DNA from: Turicibacter bilis
GTDB lineage: Bacteria; Bacillota_I; Bacilli_A; MOL361; Turicibacteraceae
Assembly: GCF_024499055.1 (NCBI RefSeq)
Contig: NZ_CP071249.1
Location: 620,001 to 684,000 of the forward strand
Direction of reading: 5' to 3'
DNA length: 64,000 nt
The notes under the pieces are model-generated. The model was not told the origin of the DNA. It saw only the letters and a program-made list of their open reading frames with translations, and did not search any database. Shown piece by piece: positions 46,612 to 56,632 of the stretch. Numbering within the stretch: the stretch's first letter is position 1; every line of letters begins with the position of its first letter. Both the position numbers and the translations under genes were made by a program.

Positions 46612-47934
46612 CTATTCTACTTTTTCATCAAATATCATATCGAAAATACGGACTAATACACCACTGTTTTCTAACTTATGATCCATAAATGTTCTGTCAT
46701 GCCCTTTTGTTTTAGGTGTCACCTCTGTTGATATAGATTCAACCATACTCAAAGGTGAATCTGGTATGACATTCGCATATTGGTCAAAGTCAATTATATT
46801 ACTTTTTTGTCCAGTCAACAACGACATTTCATGAATAAATGTTGCCATCCCAATTAATTTTACATATTTAGCACTTCTAGCTCCAAGCATTGAAGGAGTA
46901 AAGACAGTTACCTCTTGAGCAAAGATTGCTTTTGCTAACAAATTAAACCCTTCAATCTCACTTGCACCACCTGTAAATATATATTGCATCTGGTCATGTT
47001 TATAACAATTTTCAATTAAATATTGTTTAACTACCTTCAAAATTGCTTCATAACGAGATGTAATAATATCTGTTAACATCTGACGTGTAACACAGACAAA
47101 CTGACCATCTAAATCATCAGCATAAATAATCTCGGGAGCAGTTGATTCATGATAAATTCGACCAAAGTTTAACTTTAACATTTCTGCTGTCTGTTCATCT
47201 ACTTTAAATGCATCACTTATGTGTTGTGTCACATCTTGGCCACCCGTTGATAAAGAGACAGAAGAGACAACTTTACCTGAGTGAACCACTGTAATTGTTG
47301 TCATATCCTTCCCGATATTGACATGGCAAGCTCCTTTTTTCAACTGTTCTGACGTAAGAGCGTACATCGTTTCTGCAACACTTCCCAAAACAATATCTGC
47401 AATTCTAAATCCTGCTAATTCAGCGATGTTAATTAAGTTGTAAACTAACGAGGCAGAGGCAGTGACTTTTTGTGCATGTAAGATCAATTGTTTTCCAATA
47501 ATACCAAGAGGGTTTTGAATCGCATTTTTATCATCTACAACAAAAGCTCGCGGCACAATATTAATGGCTACTTGATCATGATATGTTGGCTGATTAATAA
47601 TATCACGGAACAACTGTTTGATATTAGCATGACTAATTGGTTGATTAGGGTCAAGCTCCAACGAATTAGCCACATTATCAATGCGACATTCTACGCTAGG
47701 AACAGCTAATAAAACATTTTGAATGTCTTGCTTTAAATCTGCTTCAACATTAGCTTTTAATAGCTTTAATTTTTCAACGATTTGATTCACATTGACGACA
47801 TTTCCATTTTCAATTCCAGTTGCTACAACGGATTGCTGCGATAATACATAGAGGCGCTCTTGCCTAATATTACACACCATCATTCTAGCTTCTGCACAAC
47901 CTATTTCTAAGCAAGCATAAATATTATTTTTCAC
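46612..47934 (-). CDS. ftsA: cell division protein FtsA
   Basis: Actin-like protein that ties FtsZ to the membrane. 440 residues from the GTG at 47934 (VKNNIYACLEIG), nine bases after GGAG. Shows the FtsA folds: SVVATGIENGNVVN near 32, SHPS-like region, INIVPRAFVVDD near 128, IFTGGASEIEG near 327, and a C-terminal amphipathic membrane helix VLVRIFDMIFDEKVE. The first phosphate loop is divergent from typical FtsA. Adjacent to ftsZ and divIB as expected. Confidence 0.93.
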   Translation of the reverse strand: MKNNIYACLEIGCAEARMMVCNIRQERLYVLSQQSVVATGIENGNVVNVNQIVEKLKLLKANVEADLKQDIQNVLLAVPSVECRIDNVANSLELDPNQPISHANIKQLFRDIINQPTYHDQVAINIVPRAFVVDDKNAIQNPLGIIGKQLILHAQKVTASASLVYNLINIAELAGFRIADIVLGSVAETMYALTSEQLKKGACHVNIGKDMTTITVVHSGKVVSSVSLSTGGQDVTQHISDAFKVDEQTAEMLKLNFGRIYHESTAPEIIYADDLDGQFVCVTRQMLTDIITSRYEAILKVVKQYLIENCYKHDQMQYIFTGGASEIEGFNLLAKAIFAQEVTVFTPSMLGARSAKYVKLIGMATFIHEMSLLTGQKSNIIDFDQYANVIPDSPLSMVESISTEVTPKTKGHDRTFMDHKLENSGVLVRIFDMIFDEKVE

Positions 47935-48072
47935 CTCAAACCACTCCACTAACATATGGGTCTATTACCACAATATCATAATTTATTTTACTATATTTTT
48001 ATAACAAAGAAAAGACTATTTACAAAATATCATCGGGATAATCACACATTATACACATTATTTATCCACAGT

Positions 48073-48900
48073 CTACTCTTCAGTTAATAAGCCATTATTT
48101 TCATCCCTTAATAGAACCTTTCCAGAGCTTGAATACGGCTCAAAATAGTCTCCTACATCTAAGTGATAGGTTCCTTTTACGCCTTCATACAAACTTGAGA
48201 CTTTGTCGACCATTGTCTGATAATACTTAAGCTTATTGACCATACTATAACTATTTACATTAATGGTATTCCCATCCTTTAGAAAGAGAGAAAAACGATT
48301 AATATCTCCATACATTGGTTCATAGTGAATTTCCTTAATTAAATTAATTAGAATAGGATCAAGTTTTGTCATTGATTGAATAAATAAACTTAAAATTGAC
48401 TCCTTCAACGTTTCTTTAGTCAAACCGTAAATAACTGTACCTTGACAAGTTACATTTATCGCTTGATCATTAGCAATTAACCTTCCATCACTTAAAACAT
48501 AGCGAAAACCACCATCAAGCTCAACACATCCGATAATATCTTTTTCTTTCACTTCAATGTTCAACTGATTTAGCCCTGTTTTCTTCACGGTTACATTCGT
48601 AATCAGTGGATGTTTTAAAATATCAGTCGCAATTTTTTCCGTGTCTAACTCAAGAAAATAATCTTGATACGTTAGACCCGTCAGATGAATTAACTCTGAA
48701 CGTGAAACATAGTGTAATCCTTCAAAATAAATCACCGATAGTTTACTCAATGATGATGTAAAATAAAAGATACTCCCAACAATAAGTATAATAAAGAGAC
48801 TAAAAAAGAAGCTTTTAACCTTCTTCTTTAGTCTTTTTTTAGGTTTATTCTTTGATTTTTGACGATATTGCTCTATTGAAACAACTTTTTTTACTGCCAT
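48073..48900 (-). CDS. divIB: division protein DivIB/FtsQ
   Basis: Bitopic division protein that joins FtsL and DivIC at the septum. 275 residues: basic cytoplasmic N-terminus (KSKNKPKKRLKKKVK), one membrane helix (about 29-49), then the POTRA and FtsQ domains (VIYFEGLHYVSRSELIHLTGL near 54) and a short acidic tail. Between murB and ftsA as in B. subtilis. Sequence similarity is modest, position strong. Confidence 0.9.
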   Translation of the reverse strand: MAVKKVVSIEQYRQKSKNKPKKRLKKKVKSFFFSLFIILIVGSIFYFTSSLSKLSVIYFEGLHYVSRSELIHLTGLTYQDYFLELDTEKIATDILKHPLITNVTVKKTGLNQLNIEVKEKDIIGCVELDGGFRYVLSDGRLIANDQAINVTCQGTVIYGLTKETLKESILSLFIQSMTKLDPILINLIKEIHYEPMYGDINRFSLFLKDGNTINVNSYSMVNKLKYYQTMVDKVSSLYEGVKGTYHLDVGDYFEPYSSSGKVLLRDENNGLLTEE

Positions 48901-48911
48901 TCTCCCCTCAC

Positions 48912-49820
48912 CTACCAGTTAAACATTTCAACCTCTGGGTGTAATTCAATTCCATGCTTTTCTAAAACAACCGATTGAACATGTTGAATTAGTTCATAAA
49001 TATCTTGTGCTGTTGCATCTCCAACATTAACAATAAAATTACAATGCTTCTTTGAAACTTCAGCCCCCCCAATACGAACACCACGTAAGCCTGAGTCTTC
49101 AATTAATTTCCATGAATAATGAGGTAGCGGATTACGGAATGTACTACCAGCTGAAGGCATATTCGTAGGTTGCGATTCAATACGACGAACTTTTCGAACT
49201 TTCATTAACTCAGCAATCTCTTCATAATTTCCCGGTTCAAGTTCTAACACAGCCTCAACAACTGTCCAATTCTTTTTATCTTGGAGAATAGAGGTACGAT
49301 AAGCAAATTCTAATTCTTCATTAGATAACCAAATTAACTGTCCTTCTCCATCAATTACTAGCGCTTTTATTAAAATATCTTTAATCTCTTTATTATAAGC
49401 ACCTGCATTCATGTAAATAGCGCCACCCACTGAACCCGGAACACCTGAAATAAATTCTAATCCTGATAAATTATTTTTTGCTACACGATTAGCAAGTAAG
49501 ATGGTTGATACACCTGCTCCAACAGTCACTGTATTCTCATTGATTTCAATGTGATCTAATCCTTTATCACACTTCACAATGATTCCTTCGAATAACTGAT
49601 CCGATGGAAGTAAATTCGAACCTCTTCCAATTACTTTATATTTTAGATCGAGTTCACGAATTAATGTTAATGTTTGAACAAGAGATTCTTTTGAATTTGG
49701 CGTTACAAAAATACGAGCAGGCCCTCCCACACGAAACGTCGTATGCTTTGCAAGTGGCTCATTTTCTAATAAAAGTCCTAAATTGTTTTTTGTATACTCT
49801 TCTATAAAACTTTTAAACAT
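48912..49820 (-). CDS. murB: UDP-N-acetylenolpyruvoylglucosamine reductase
   Basis: FAD/NADPH enzyme making UDP-N-acetylmuramate. 302 residues: FAD-binding HTTFRVGGPARIFV near 25 and GSNLLPSDQ near 62, GVPGSVGGAIYMNAGAYN near 128, and the active-site Ser in PSAGSTFRNP near 228. It is of the shorter type II family used by Gram-positive bacteria. ATG at 49820 preferred over the upstream GTG, which lies in AGGTG. Confidence 0.96.
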   Translation of the reverse strand: MFKSFIEEYTKNNLGLLLENEPLAKHTTFRVGGPARIFVTPNSKESLVQTLTLIRELDLKYKVIGRGSNLLPSDQLFEGIIVKCDKGLDHIEINENTVTVGAGVSTILLANRVAKNNLSGLEFISGVPGSVGGAIYMNAGAYNKEIKDILIKALVIDGEGQLIWLSNEELEFAYRTSILQDKKNWTVVEAVLELEPGNYEEIAELMKVRKVRRIESQPTNMPSAGSTFRNPLPHYSWKLIEDSGLRGVRIGGAEVSKKHCNFIVNVGDATAQDIYELIQHVQSVVLEKHGIELHPEVEMFNW

Positions 49821-49829
49821 TAAAAACAC

Positions 49830-50924
49830 CTACTTTTTTTCAATAATTTCATTCATCAATGTTATCAGACGTTGTGCTGCATCTGGAATTCCAAGTTGCT
49901 TTGAGGTGTTTTGCATATTTAGACGTAATTGATCATCTCTCATAATCCTATCTATTTCGTTATATAAGCGATCCCCGGTTAACTCTTTCTCAAGTAACAA
50001 GACGCCTCCACCATGATCTGTTAAGCTTCGTGCATTATACTCTTGATGATTCGCAGTAACATATGGAGATGGAATTAAAATACATGGAACGCCTAAAGCT
50101 GTGACTTCCGCTAAGAAAGTTGCACCTGAACGTCCGACAAATAAATCCATATTAACTAAGTATTGAGGCATGTTATTAATGAATGGTAAAATATGTACAT
50201 TTTGTAATTCTTCTACATTCTCAATACGATTTTTAATGGCTTCATAATGTTTGTTCCCCGTTACAAAAACAACTTCATAATCTGCTTTTTCATACTCTTT
50301 AATCATTGAAATAAAAGCATCGTTAATTGGCTCTGCACCACGACTACCCCCACTAATCATGACTGTCTTTTTATGAGGATTTAATCCTAAAGCACTTTTG
50401 CCAACCTTTAATGTCGATACAACTTCAGTAGCTCTTGGATTTCCTGTTAAAACGACTTTATTCTGAGGGAAATACGAACGTGCTTCCTCAAAACAAATGG
50501 CTACCTTATCAACATAGCGTGCTAAGAATTTATTCGTCACACCAGGCAAACTATTTTGTTCATGAATAATCGTTGGAATTTTTAATTTAGCGGCACTGTA
50601 CACAACAGGCCCACAGACATAGCCACCGGTACCGACGACAACATCTGGTTTAAACTCTTTAATATATTTTTTTGAAACCGAAACTGATTTAAAAAACTTC
50701 ATAATCGTCTTAAAATTCTCTAATGATAATGAGCGTTTAAATCCTGCTATTTCAATATGTTTAAATGGTAACCCTTCATGAGTTACAATTTCATTTTCTA
50801 ATCCTTTTTCAGTTCCTATGTATAAAACTTCTAACTGGTCATCTACTTGTTGCAATGTTCGAACGACTGCAAGTGCTGGGTAAATATGACCACCTGTCCC
50901 ACCACCAGTGACAAGGACGCGCAT
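49830..50924 (-). CDS. murG: UDP-GlcNAc:lipid I GlcNAc-transferase MurG
   Basis: Makes lipid II from lipid I on the inner membrane face. 364 residues of the GT-B fold: GGGTGGHIYPALAV near residue 7, GTGGYVCGPVVYSA near 97, HEQNSLPG near 121, and the UDP-binding GRSGATFLAE near 263. Its stop meets the murB ribosome binding site. Transcribed toward ftsZ, away from the inverted SEDS gene. Confidence 0.97.
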   Translation of the reverse strand: MRVLVTGGGTGGHIYPALAVVRTLQQVDDQLEVLYIGTEKGLENEIVTHEGLPFKHIEIAGFKRSLSLENFKTIMKFFKSVSVSKKYIKEFKPDVVVGTGGYVCGPVVYSAAKLKIPTIIHEQNSLPGVTNKFLARYVDKVAICFEEARSYFPQNKVVLTGNPRATEVVSTLKVGKSALGLNPHKKTVMISGGSRGAEPINDAFISMIKEYEKADYEVVFVTGNKHYEAIKNRIENVEELQNVHILPFINNMPQYLVNMDLFVGRSGATFLAEVTALGVPCILIPSPYVTANHQEYNARSLTDHGGGVLLLEKELTGDRLYNEIDRIMRDDQLRLNMQNTSKQLGIPDAAQRLITLMNEIIEKK

Positions 50925-51181
50925 ATTCTCACTCCTTATTAGACTGAATCGTCTTTTTTATCATTTTATATTTTAACACACTTTAAACAAAATCCGTTAG
51001 CTTAATTTAAAATTCATCTAAATAATGTCTGATTTTATATTTTTTTCTTATTTTTTTATATAATATATTGTTATTTATGGAAATAGATACATTTATTTTT
51101 ATGTTTTTTTGATTTTATTTCAAATCAATCCATCTTCTATCATATACATTACTATATATTTTAAACCAAAGGGGAATTCCA

Positions 51182-52279
51182 ATGAAAAATAAATTACCTT
51201 CAATTGATTTACTAACCCTACTACTCGCTTTAAGTATTAGTACCATCGGTTTAATTTTTGTTCTCTCCTCTTCATATATTTGGGCAGAGTATAAATTTGA
51301 CGATGCCTTCTACTTTTTCAAACGGCAATTATTATTTGCCGCCATTGGAGTTGTAGGTATGATTGCCATTTCACGAATTGATTATCAAATTTACAAAAAG
51401 TATGCCACACCCTTTTTCTTTACTAGTTTAGTTCTATTAATACTTGTTCTCGTTCCAGGAATAGGACTTGTCCGTGGAGGTGCACGAAGTTGGATTGGAA
51501 TTGGAGCCTTTTCTTTACAACCATCAGAGTTCATGAAACTTGGATTAATTATCTTCTTAGCAAAATATATGAGTAACTATGTTGAAGAAGCAAAGACATT
51601 TAAAAAAGGCGTTGTCCCGCTTCTTTTCTTTATTCTACTTGTGTTTGGAATTATTATGTTACAACCCGATTTTGGAAGTGGGATGGTCATTGTTGCTACA
51701 GGATTTGTTATGCTATTTATCTGTGGTGTGCCAATCCGTTACTTCATGTATTTTATTTTAACTGGTGTTGCTGGAATTGTCGCTCTTATTATCTCTGCAC
51801 CTTATCGTCTTGAACGAATTACAGCTTATCTTGATCCATGGAGTGATCCAAGAGGATCAGGATTTCAAATTATTCAATCACTTTATGCTATCGCTCCAGG
51901 GGGACTATTCGGAATAGGACTTGGAAATAGTGTTCAAAAACACTTCTTTTTACCTGAACCACAAACCGATTTCATCTTTGCAGTTGTTTCAGAAGAATTA
52001 GGATTTATAGGGTCAGTTGGTATTCTTATTCTATTTATTTTATTTTTTGCAAGATGTGCCTATATTATCCTTAAAACAGATGACCTTTTTGCAAAATATA
52101 TCGTCGTTGGAATTATGTCCATGCTAATGATTCAAGTCATGATAAATATTGGAGTTGTCATTGGACTTCTTCCTGTTACCGGAATCACGTTACCGCTAAT
52201 GAGTTATGGAGGTTCATCTCTAACAATTACTTTATTATCAATTGGAATCATCTTGAATATTAGTCGCTACATGAAGTAA
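51182..52279 (+). CDS. SEDS-family glycosyltransferase (FtsW/SpoVE/RodA), inverted in the cluster
   Basis: Polytopic peptidoglycan polymerase of the SEDS family, 365 residues with about ten membrane helices. Motifs: SWIGIGAFSLQPSEFMKLGLI near 100-120, LQPDFGSGMVI near 160, ERITAYLDPWSDPRGSGFQIIQSLYAIAPGGLFGIGLGNS near 215-255, and a C-terminal GITLPLMSYGGSS. In other Firmicutes spoVE/ftsW lies here but on the same strand as murD and murG; here it is reversed. RBS AAAGGGG. I cannot tell FtsW from SpoVE by sequence alone; position favours SpoVE or FtsW over RodA. Confidence 0.93.
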   Translation: MKNKLPSIDLLTLLLALSISTIGLIFVLSSSYIWAEYKFDDAFYFFKRQLLFAAIGVVGMIAISRIDYQIYKKYATPFFFTSLVLLILVLVPGIGLVRGGARSWIGIGAFSLQPSEFMKLGLIIFLAKYMSNYVEEAKTFKKGVVPLLFFILLVFGIIMLQPDFGSGMVIVATGFVMLFICGVPIRYFMYFILTGVAGIVALIISAPYRLERITAYLDPWSDPRGSGFQIIQSLYAIAPGGLFGIGLGNSVQKHFFLPEPQTDFIFAVVSEELGFIGSVGILILFILFFARCAYIILKTDDLFAKYIVVGIMSMLMIQVMINIGVVIGLLPVTGITLPLMSYGGSSLTITLLSIGIILNISRYMK

Positions 52280-52377
52280 TTCATTGGCTCTACTCCTTTA
52301 AATACGTATAGTTCTAGCCACTAATAGTGTATTCAACACTCTGTAAAATGTCCTTACTTAGTAAAAAGCTTTCTAAA

Positions 52378-52416
52378 AAACTCCTATCAATCCCAATTGA
52401 TAGGAGTTTAATTTTA
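52378..52416 (+). terminator. terminator of the inverted SEDS gene
   Basis: 14-bp perfect stem AAACTCCTATCAAT and its complement with a CCCA loop, then T-rich sequence. Confidence 0.88.
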
Positions 52417-52751
52417 TTATCAAATAACGTCCAATCCCTCCCTATATACAGAAATATTTTCTACATTTACTCTAGCAATCTAAATAGTTAATATTTCTAC
52501 CATTCAAAACATCCTATTGTCCAAATACAGGTTTTTAGGATATCAAAAAACTTATCTAGGGTTATATATAAGGCGACAAGATTTTAGCCTAATTTGAACA
52601 TGAATTTTAACATAGAGACCATTTTGATATAAGTTATGCGCATTTTTTTGTTACAGATCGCATGAGTAAAAACTACAAATGATATTTCGCTATAGATATA
52701 AATCAACATTTTAAATCCTCATTAGTATACATTTTAATAAACATAATCATA

Positions 52752-52786
52752 AAAAAGAAGAGCTTAGTTTAAGCTCTTCTTTTTTA
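52752..52786 (-). terminator. murD terminator
   Basis: 14-15-bp stem (AAAAAAGAAGAGCTT with its complement), short loop and T-run on the minus strand. Confidence 0.9.
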
Positions 52787-52796
52787 GCCAGACACT

Positions 52797-54152
52797 TTAT
52801 TTATTCTTTAATTGTTCAACTAACTCAATAAAGTGATCCCCACGTGTTTCAAAATTAGGATATTGATCCCAACTTGCACAAGCGGGTGAAAGTAAAACAT
52901 GATCACCTGCCGTGGCAAGTTTAGCTGATTCCTTTACTGCTTCGTCTAATGTCTCTACTACGATACATGGCATCTGGTGCTCATCAGCTAATGCTTTGAA
53001 TCGATGTTTCGTCTCTCCAAATGTCACAATAGCTTTGATCTTAGAGAAATAAGGGAGCAATCCACTTAAGTCATGCTGACGATCTAATCCACCCGCTAAT
53101 AGAATGATAGAATCATCAAACGCCTTCAACGCTGTTTGAGTTGCGATTACATTGGTTGCTTTAGAGTTATTATAGTATTTAACACCATTCACTTCATCAA
53201 CATATTGAAGTCGATGTTTCACTCCTACGAATCGCTTTAACACACGCTTAATGGCTTCTGTGTCACAACCATATAATTTACTGACAGCAACAGCACCTAA
53301 GACATCTTGAAGATTATGGTCACCTTTTAACAAAATAGATTCAATATCAATAATCTTTTCATCCTTAAAGTAGACATCTCCTTCAGATAAATAAGCACCA
53401 TCGACCACACTTGTTAAAGAAAATGGAACACAAGTGGCTTTTGTACGTGATAATCCATTGACAATAACCTCATCTTCTGCATTATAAACACAAAACTGAT
53501 CAGCCGTTTGATTTGCAATTAAATTCAACTTTGCTTGGCGATACTCATCAATATCTGTATGATAATCTAAATGCGCTTCTGTAATATTCAATAGCAGTGA
53601 AATTTGCGGCGTAAATGAATCAATCCCCATTAATTGAAAAGATGATAATTCAGTTACTAATACTTGTTCTTTAGACGCTTGCTGTGCAACTAAAGACGCT
53701 ACTTCTCCGATATTACCAGCAATTAATGGTTTTAATTGATCTTCTTCTAACATTTCATAAATTAACGTCGTTGTCGTTGTCTTCCCATTTGTCGCTGTAA
53801 TTCCGATAAATGGTGCCTCACTAACATCATAAGCCAACTGCACTTCAGTTAAAATTGGAATCTTACGCTTGATGGCTTCCATTAATAACGGAACTTTACG
53901 ATATGGAATTCCTGGATTTTTCACAATTAAATCAAATCCTTGATCTAACAGTTCTAATGGATGCCCGCCTGTCACGACTTCGAATCCTTCTGCCATCATT
54001 TCAACCGCATCTGGATTGTCTTCTAATGAATTACGATCATTAATTACTACATTCGCTTTTAATTCACGTAAAAGTCGCGCAGCTGCTTTTCCACTCTTAG
54101 CCAATCCAATGACTAATACTTTTTTATTTTCGTATTTAATCGTCTTTTTCAT
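52797..54152 (-). CDS. murD: UDP-N-acetylmuramoylalanine--D-glutamate ligase
   Basis: Adds D-glutamate to UDP-MurNAc-L-Ala. 451 residues: N-terminal Rossmann VLVIGLAKSGKAAARLL, ATP loop GITATNGKTTTTTLI near 116, LSSFQLMGI near 162, NITEAHLDYH near 182, HRLQYV near 312 and the C-terminal LLAGGLDRQ and LLSPACASWDQYPNFETRGDHF. Part of spoVD-murE-mraY-murD; the next gene in the normal order (spoVE) is inverted. Confidence 0.97.
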   Translation of the reverse strand: MKKTIKYENKKVLVIGLAKSGKAAARLLRELKANVVINDRNSLEDNPDAVEMMAEGFEVVTGGHPLELLDQGFDLIVKNPGIPYRKVPLLMEAIKRKIPILTEVQLAYDVSEAPFIGITATNGKTTTTTLIYEMLEEDQLKPLIAGNIGEVASLVAQQASKEQVLVTELSSFQLMGIDSFTPQISLLLNITEAHLDYHTDIDEYRQAKLNLIANQTADQFCVYNAEDEVIVNGLSRTKATCVPFSLTSVVDGAYLSEGDVYFKDEKIIDIESILLKGDHNLQDVLGAVAVSKLYGCDTEAIKRVLKRFVGVKHRLQYVDEVNGVKYYNNSKATNVIATQTALKAFDDSIILLAGGLDRQHDLSGLLPYFSKIKAIVTFGETKHRFKALADEHQMPCIVVETLDEAVKESAKLATAGDHVLLSPACASWDQYPNFETRGDHFIELVEQLKNK

Positions 54153-54189
54153 AAGAATCTTCCCTTTAATAAAAGTTTATTCTATCTTC

Positions 54190-55158
54190 TTAAATGGCAA
54201 TGAATAAGCCAATTACTCCACAAATTAATGCGATAGCCCATAAGAAGGTCACGACTTTCCACTCACTCCATCCACATAATTCAAAGTGGTGATGGATTGG
54301 GGCCATTTTAAAAATACGTTTTTGTGTACGTTTATAATAAGCAACTTGGATGATGACAGATAAAGTTTCAATCACGTAAACTAATCCAACGATGACTAAT
54401 AGTAACTCTTGTTTTAAGAGAATTGAAACAGCTGCAATGGCTGCCCCTAACGCAAGTGATCCCGTATCACCCATAAATACCTTAGCAGGATTTAAGTTGA
54501 AAACTAAGAATCCAAATAATGCGCCTACAACTGCAAAACAGAATAAAGCAATTCCAACTTGTTGTTGAGCGATGGCAATCATTCCAAATGTACCAAAAGT
54601 AATGACACTCACTCCACCACATAATCCATCTAATCCATCTGTTAAATTAACTGCATTTGAGAATCCAACCATCCAAAATAAAATGAATAATCCATAAACC
54701 CAATATAAATTAATATTAAATAAATTAAAGAAAGATAACTCTGTTGAATAACCGCTCTTTAAAAATAGATAGAAAAAGACTGCTGCTAATACAAGTTGAG
54801 CTAATAATTTTTGCTTTGGTTTAAGTCCTTCGTTATTTTTTCGAACAACGATAATAAAATCATCAACAAAACCAATCGCACCAAATCCGACAAGAGTTAA
54901 AAGTAGCATCATTAACTCATTACTCATTGTCGCATACTTCGTAAAGAAAACTGTTACTAATAAAATAACAACAATCGAGGTGATGAAAATAATACCTCCC
55001 ATAGTTGGTGTTCCCGATTTTTTTCGATGAGATTGCGGACCTTCTTCACGAATCGCTTGACCAAATTTTAAACGATGTAAAAAAGGTATGAAGAATGGTC
55101 CGATAATCGTTGCGATAAAAAATGAGAAAATTAATACAAATAAAGTTGATTTTAACAT
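54190..55158 (-). CDS. mraY: phospho-MurNAc-pentapeptide translocase MraY
   Basis: Makes lipid I by joining UDP-MurNAc-pentapeptide to undecaprenyl phosphate. 322 residues, ten membrane helices. Conserved: KKSGTPTMGG near 46, GFVDDFII near 97 (Mg-binding aspartates), NLTDGLDGL near 168, FLGFLVFNLNPAKVFMGDTGS-type loop near 218-230 (second aspartate motif) and APIHHHFELCGWSEWK near the C-terminus. ATG after AAAAGGGG. Confidence 0.97.
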   Translation of the reverse strand: MLKSTLFVLIFSFFIATIIGPFFIPFLHRLKFGQAIREEGPQSHRKKSGTPTMGGIIFITSIVVILLVTVFFTKYATMSNELMMLLLTLVGFGAIGFVDDFIIVVRKNNEGLKPKQKLLAQLVLAAVFFYLFLKSGYSTELSFFNLFNINLYWVYGLFILFWMVGFSNAVNLTDGLDGLCGGVSVITFGTFGMIAIAQQQVGIALFCFAVVGALFGFLVFNLNPAKVFMGDTGSLALGAAIAAVSILLKQELLLVIVGLVYVIETLSVIIQVAYYKRTQKRIFKMAPIHHHFELCGWSEWKVVTFLWAIALICGVIGLFIAI

Positions 55159-55159
55159 T

Positions 55160-56611
55160 TTATATACCCCTTTTTCTAATCACTTCTTCAACGACTATTT
55201 TATCATTAAAAGGAACAATTTTACCATTAATATTTTGGGTTTTTTCATGTCCCTTCCCTAAAACAACAACTAAATCATTCGGCTTTGCTTTTTTTATCGC
55301 AGCTTCAATAGCCTTTGCTCGATCCACAATCACTGTATAATTGACACTACTTGTTCCAGATAATAAGTCATAAATAATACTCAGTGGATCTTCATTTCGT
55401 GGATTATCACTCGTAAAGAACACATGATCAGATAAACGTGTTGCATGTTTTCCCATAATCTTTCGTTTCGCTTTATCACGATTCCCACCTGCCCCTAAAA
55501 CCGTAATGATCTGTCCTGTCGCAATAACATTTAAGCAGGTCAAAACTTGGAAAATAGCATCCGGATTATGTGCATAATCAATTACGACTGTCACGCCATC
55601 TTGGGTTTTTAAATATTCAAATCGTCCTTCTATTGAAGAGACATTTTCAATAAATGAAACGATTTTTAATGGATCATATCCTAAAGAATAAAAATAGGCA
55701 AGCACGGATAAAGCATTGTAAACATTATATTTACCGAATAAAGGAATAGACATTCGCTTCACAAATTCCCCTTTCACATAAAGCGAAAACTCGGTACGCT
55801 CTAACGTATAAACAATATCTTTGGCAAACAAATCTGCGTGAGGCTTGCAGCCATAGGTTAGAATACGTCCATTTGTTGCCCCAATAAAATAATCGGCATG
55901 TTCATCATCACAGTTTATAATGGCTACTTTATCTTCTTGATAATCACTCAATTGAATAAATGGTCTCATTTTGGTAAAAAGATAATCTTCAAATGTCTTA
56001 TGATAATCTAAATGCTCTGGGGTGATATTAGTGAAAATTAAACGATCGAATTGAATTTGATCCACTCTATTTTCTTTAATCCCATGGGATGAAACTTCCA
56101 TAACAAGATAGGGTAAATTATGTTTCACCCCTTCTTTTAATAAATCATTCAAATCTAAACTCATCGGTGTCGTATGTGTCGCTTTTTTCTTTTGTCCAAC
56201 CCAAGAACCATTCGTTCCAATTAAACCACTATCCACCCCTAAACATTCAAACACATGTTGAATCAGGTAGGTAATTGTCGTCTTTCCGTTCGTTCCAATC
56301 ACACCAACTAAATTAATATCTTTTGATGGGGTTTGATAATACTCATTTGATACGACAGCCAAAGCTTTTTTAGTATTGAACACTTGAAAGTAGGGAATAT
56401 CAAATGTTAAATCTTCTTCTCCAACAATGGCAATTGCGCCGTTTTGAATAGCTTTTTCAATATATTCATGTCCATCTTGATCCTGACCTTTAATCGCAAA
56501 AAAGACGCCCCCAGGTTCGATTTCACGAGAATCGTAAGCTAAGTTAGAAATAACTTGGTTTTCCCCTATAAATCTAATTCCTAACAAATCACTCATTTCT
56601 ACTAAATTCAT
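55160..56611 (-). CDS. murE: MurE, UDP-MurNAc-tripeptide ligase with DNPR motif (murE2)
   Basis: The cluster copy of MurE, 483 residues. ATP loop GVIGTNGKTTITYL near 103, MEVSSHGIKENRVD near 171, GAGGNRDKAKRK near 373 and DNPR at 402-405, the marker for meso-diaminopimelate as third stem residue. So this copy should be the housekeeping or DAP-type ligase, unlike murE1 (14175) with DDPH at the matching place. It lies directly behind spoVD with a 21-base gap. Confidence 0.95.
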   Translation of the reverse strand: MNLVEMSDLLGIRFIGENQVISNLAYDSREIEPGGVFFAIKGQDQDGHEYIEKAIQNGAIAIVGEEDLTFDIPYFQVFNTKKALAVVSNEYYQTPSKDINLVGVIGTNGKTTITYLIQHVFECLGVDSGLIGTNGSWVGQKKKATHTTPMSLDLNDLLKEGVKHNLPYLVMEVSSHGIKENRVDQIQFDRLIFTNITPEHLDYHKTFEDYLFTKMRPFIQLSDYQEDKVAIINCDDEHADYFIGATNGRILTYGCKPHADLFAKDIVYTLERTEFSLYVKGEFVKRMSIPLFGKYNVYNALSVLAYFYSLGYDPLKIVSFIENVSSIEGRFEYLKTQDGVTVVIDYAHNPDAIFQVLTCLNVIATGQIITVLGAGGNRDKAKRKIMGKHATRLSDHVFFTSDNPRNEDPLSIIYDLLSGTSSVNYTVIVDRAKAIEAAIKKAKPNDLVVVLGKGHEKTQNINGKIVPFNDKIVVEEVIRKRGI

Positions 56612-56632
56612 ACTATCTCTCCAATCTTTATA

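Larger units (their letters stand above)
52280..52796. other. gene-free 517-base spacer with two terminators
   Basis: Contains the SEDS-gene terminator (52378-52416) and the murD terminator (52752-52786), between converging genes. The ~330 bases between them are AT-rich with no open frame, RNA motif or repeat that I recognise, which fits scar DNA from the inversion. Confidence 0.6.
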
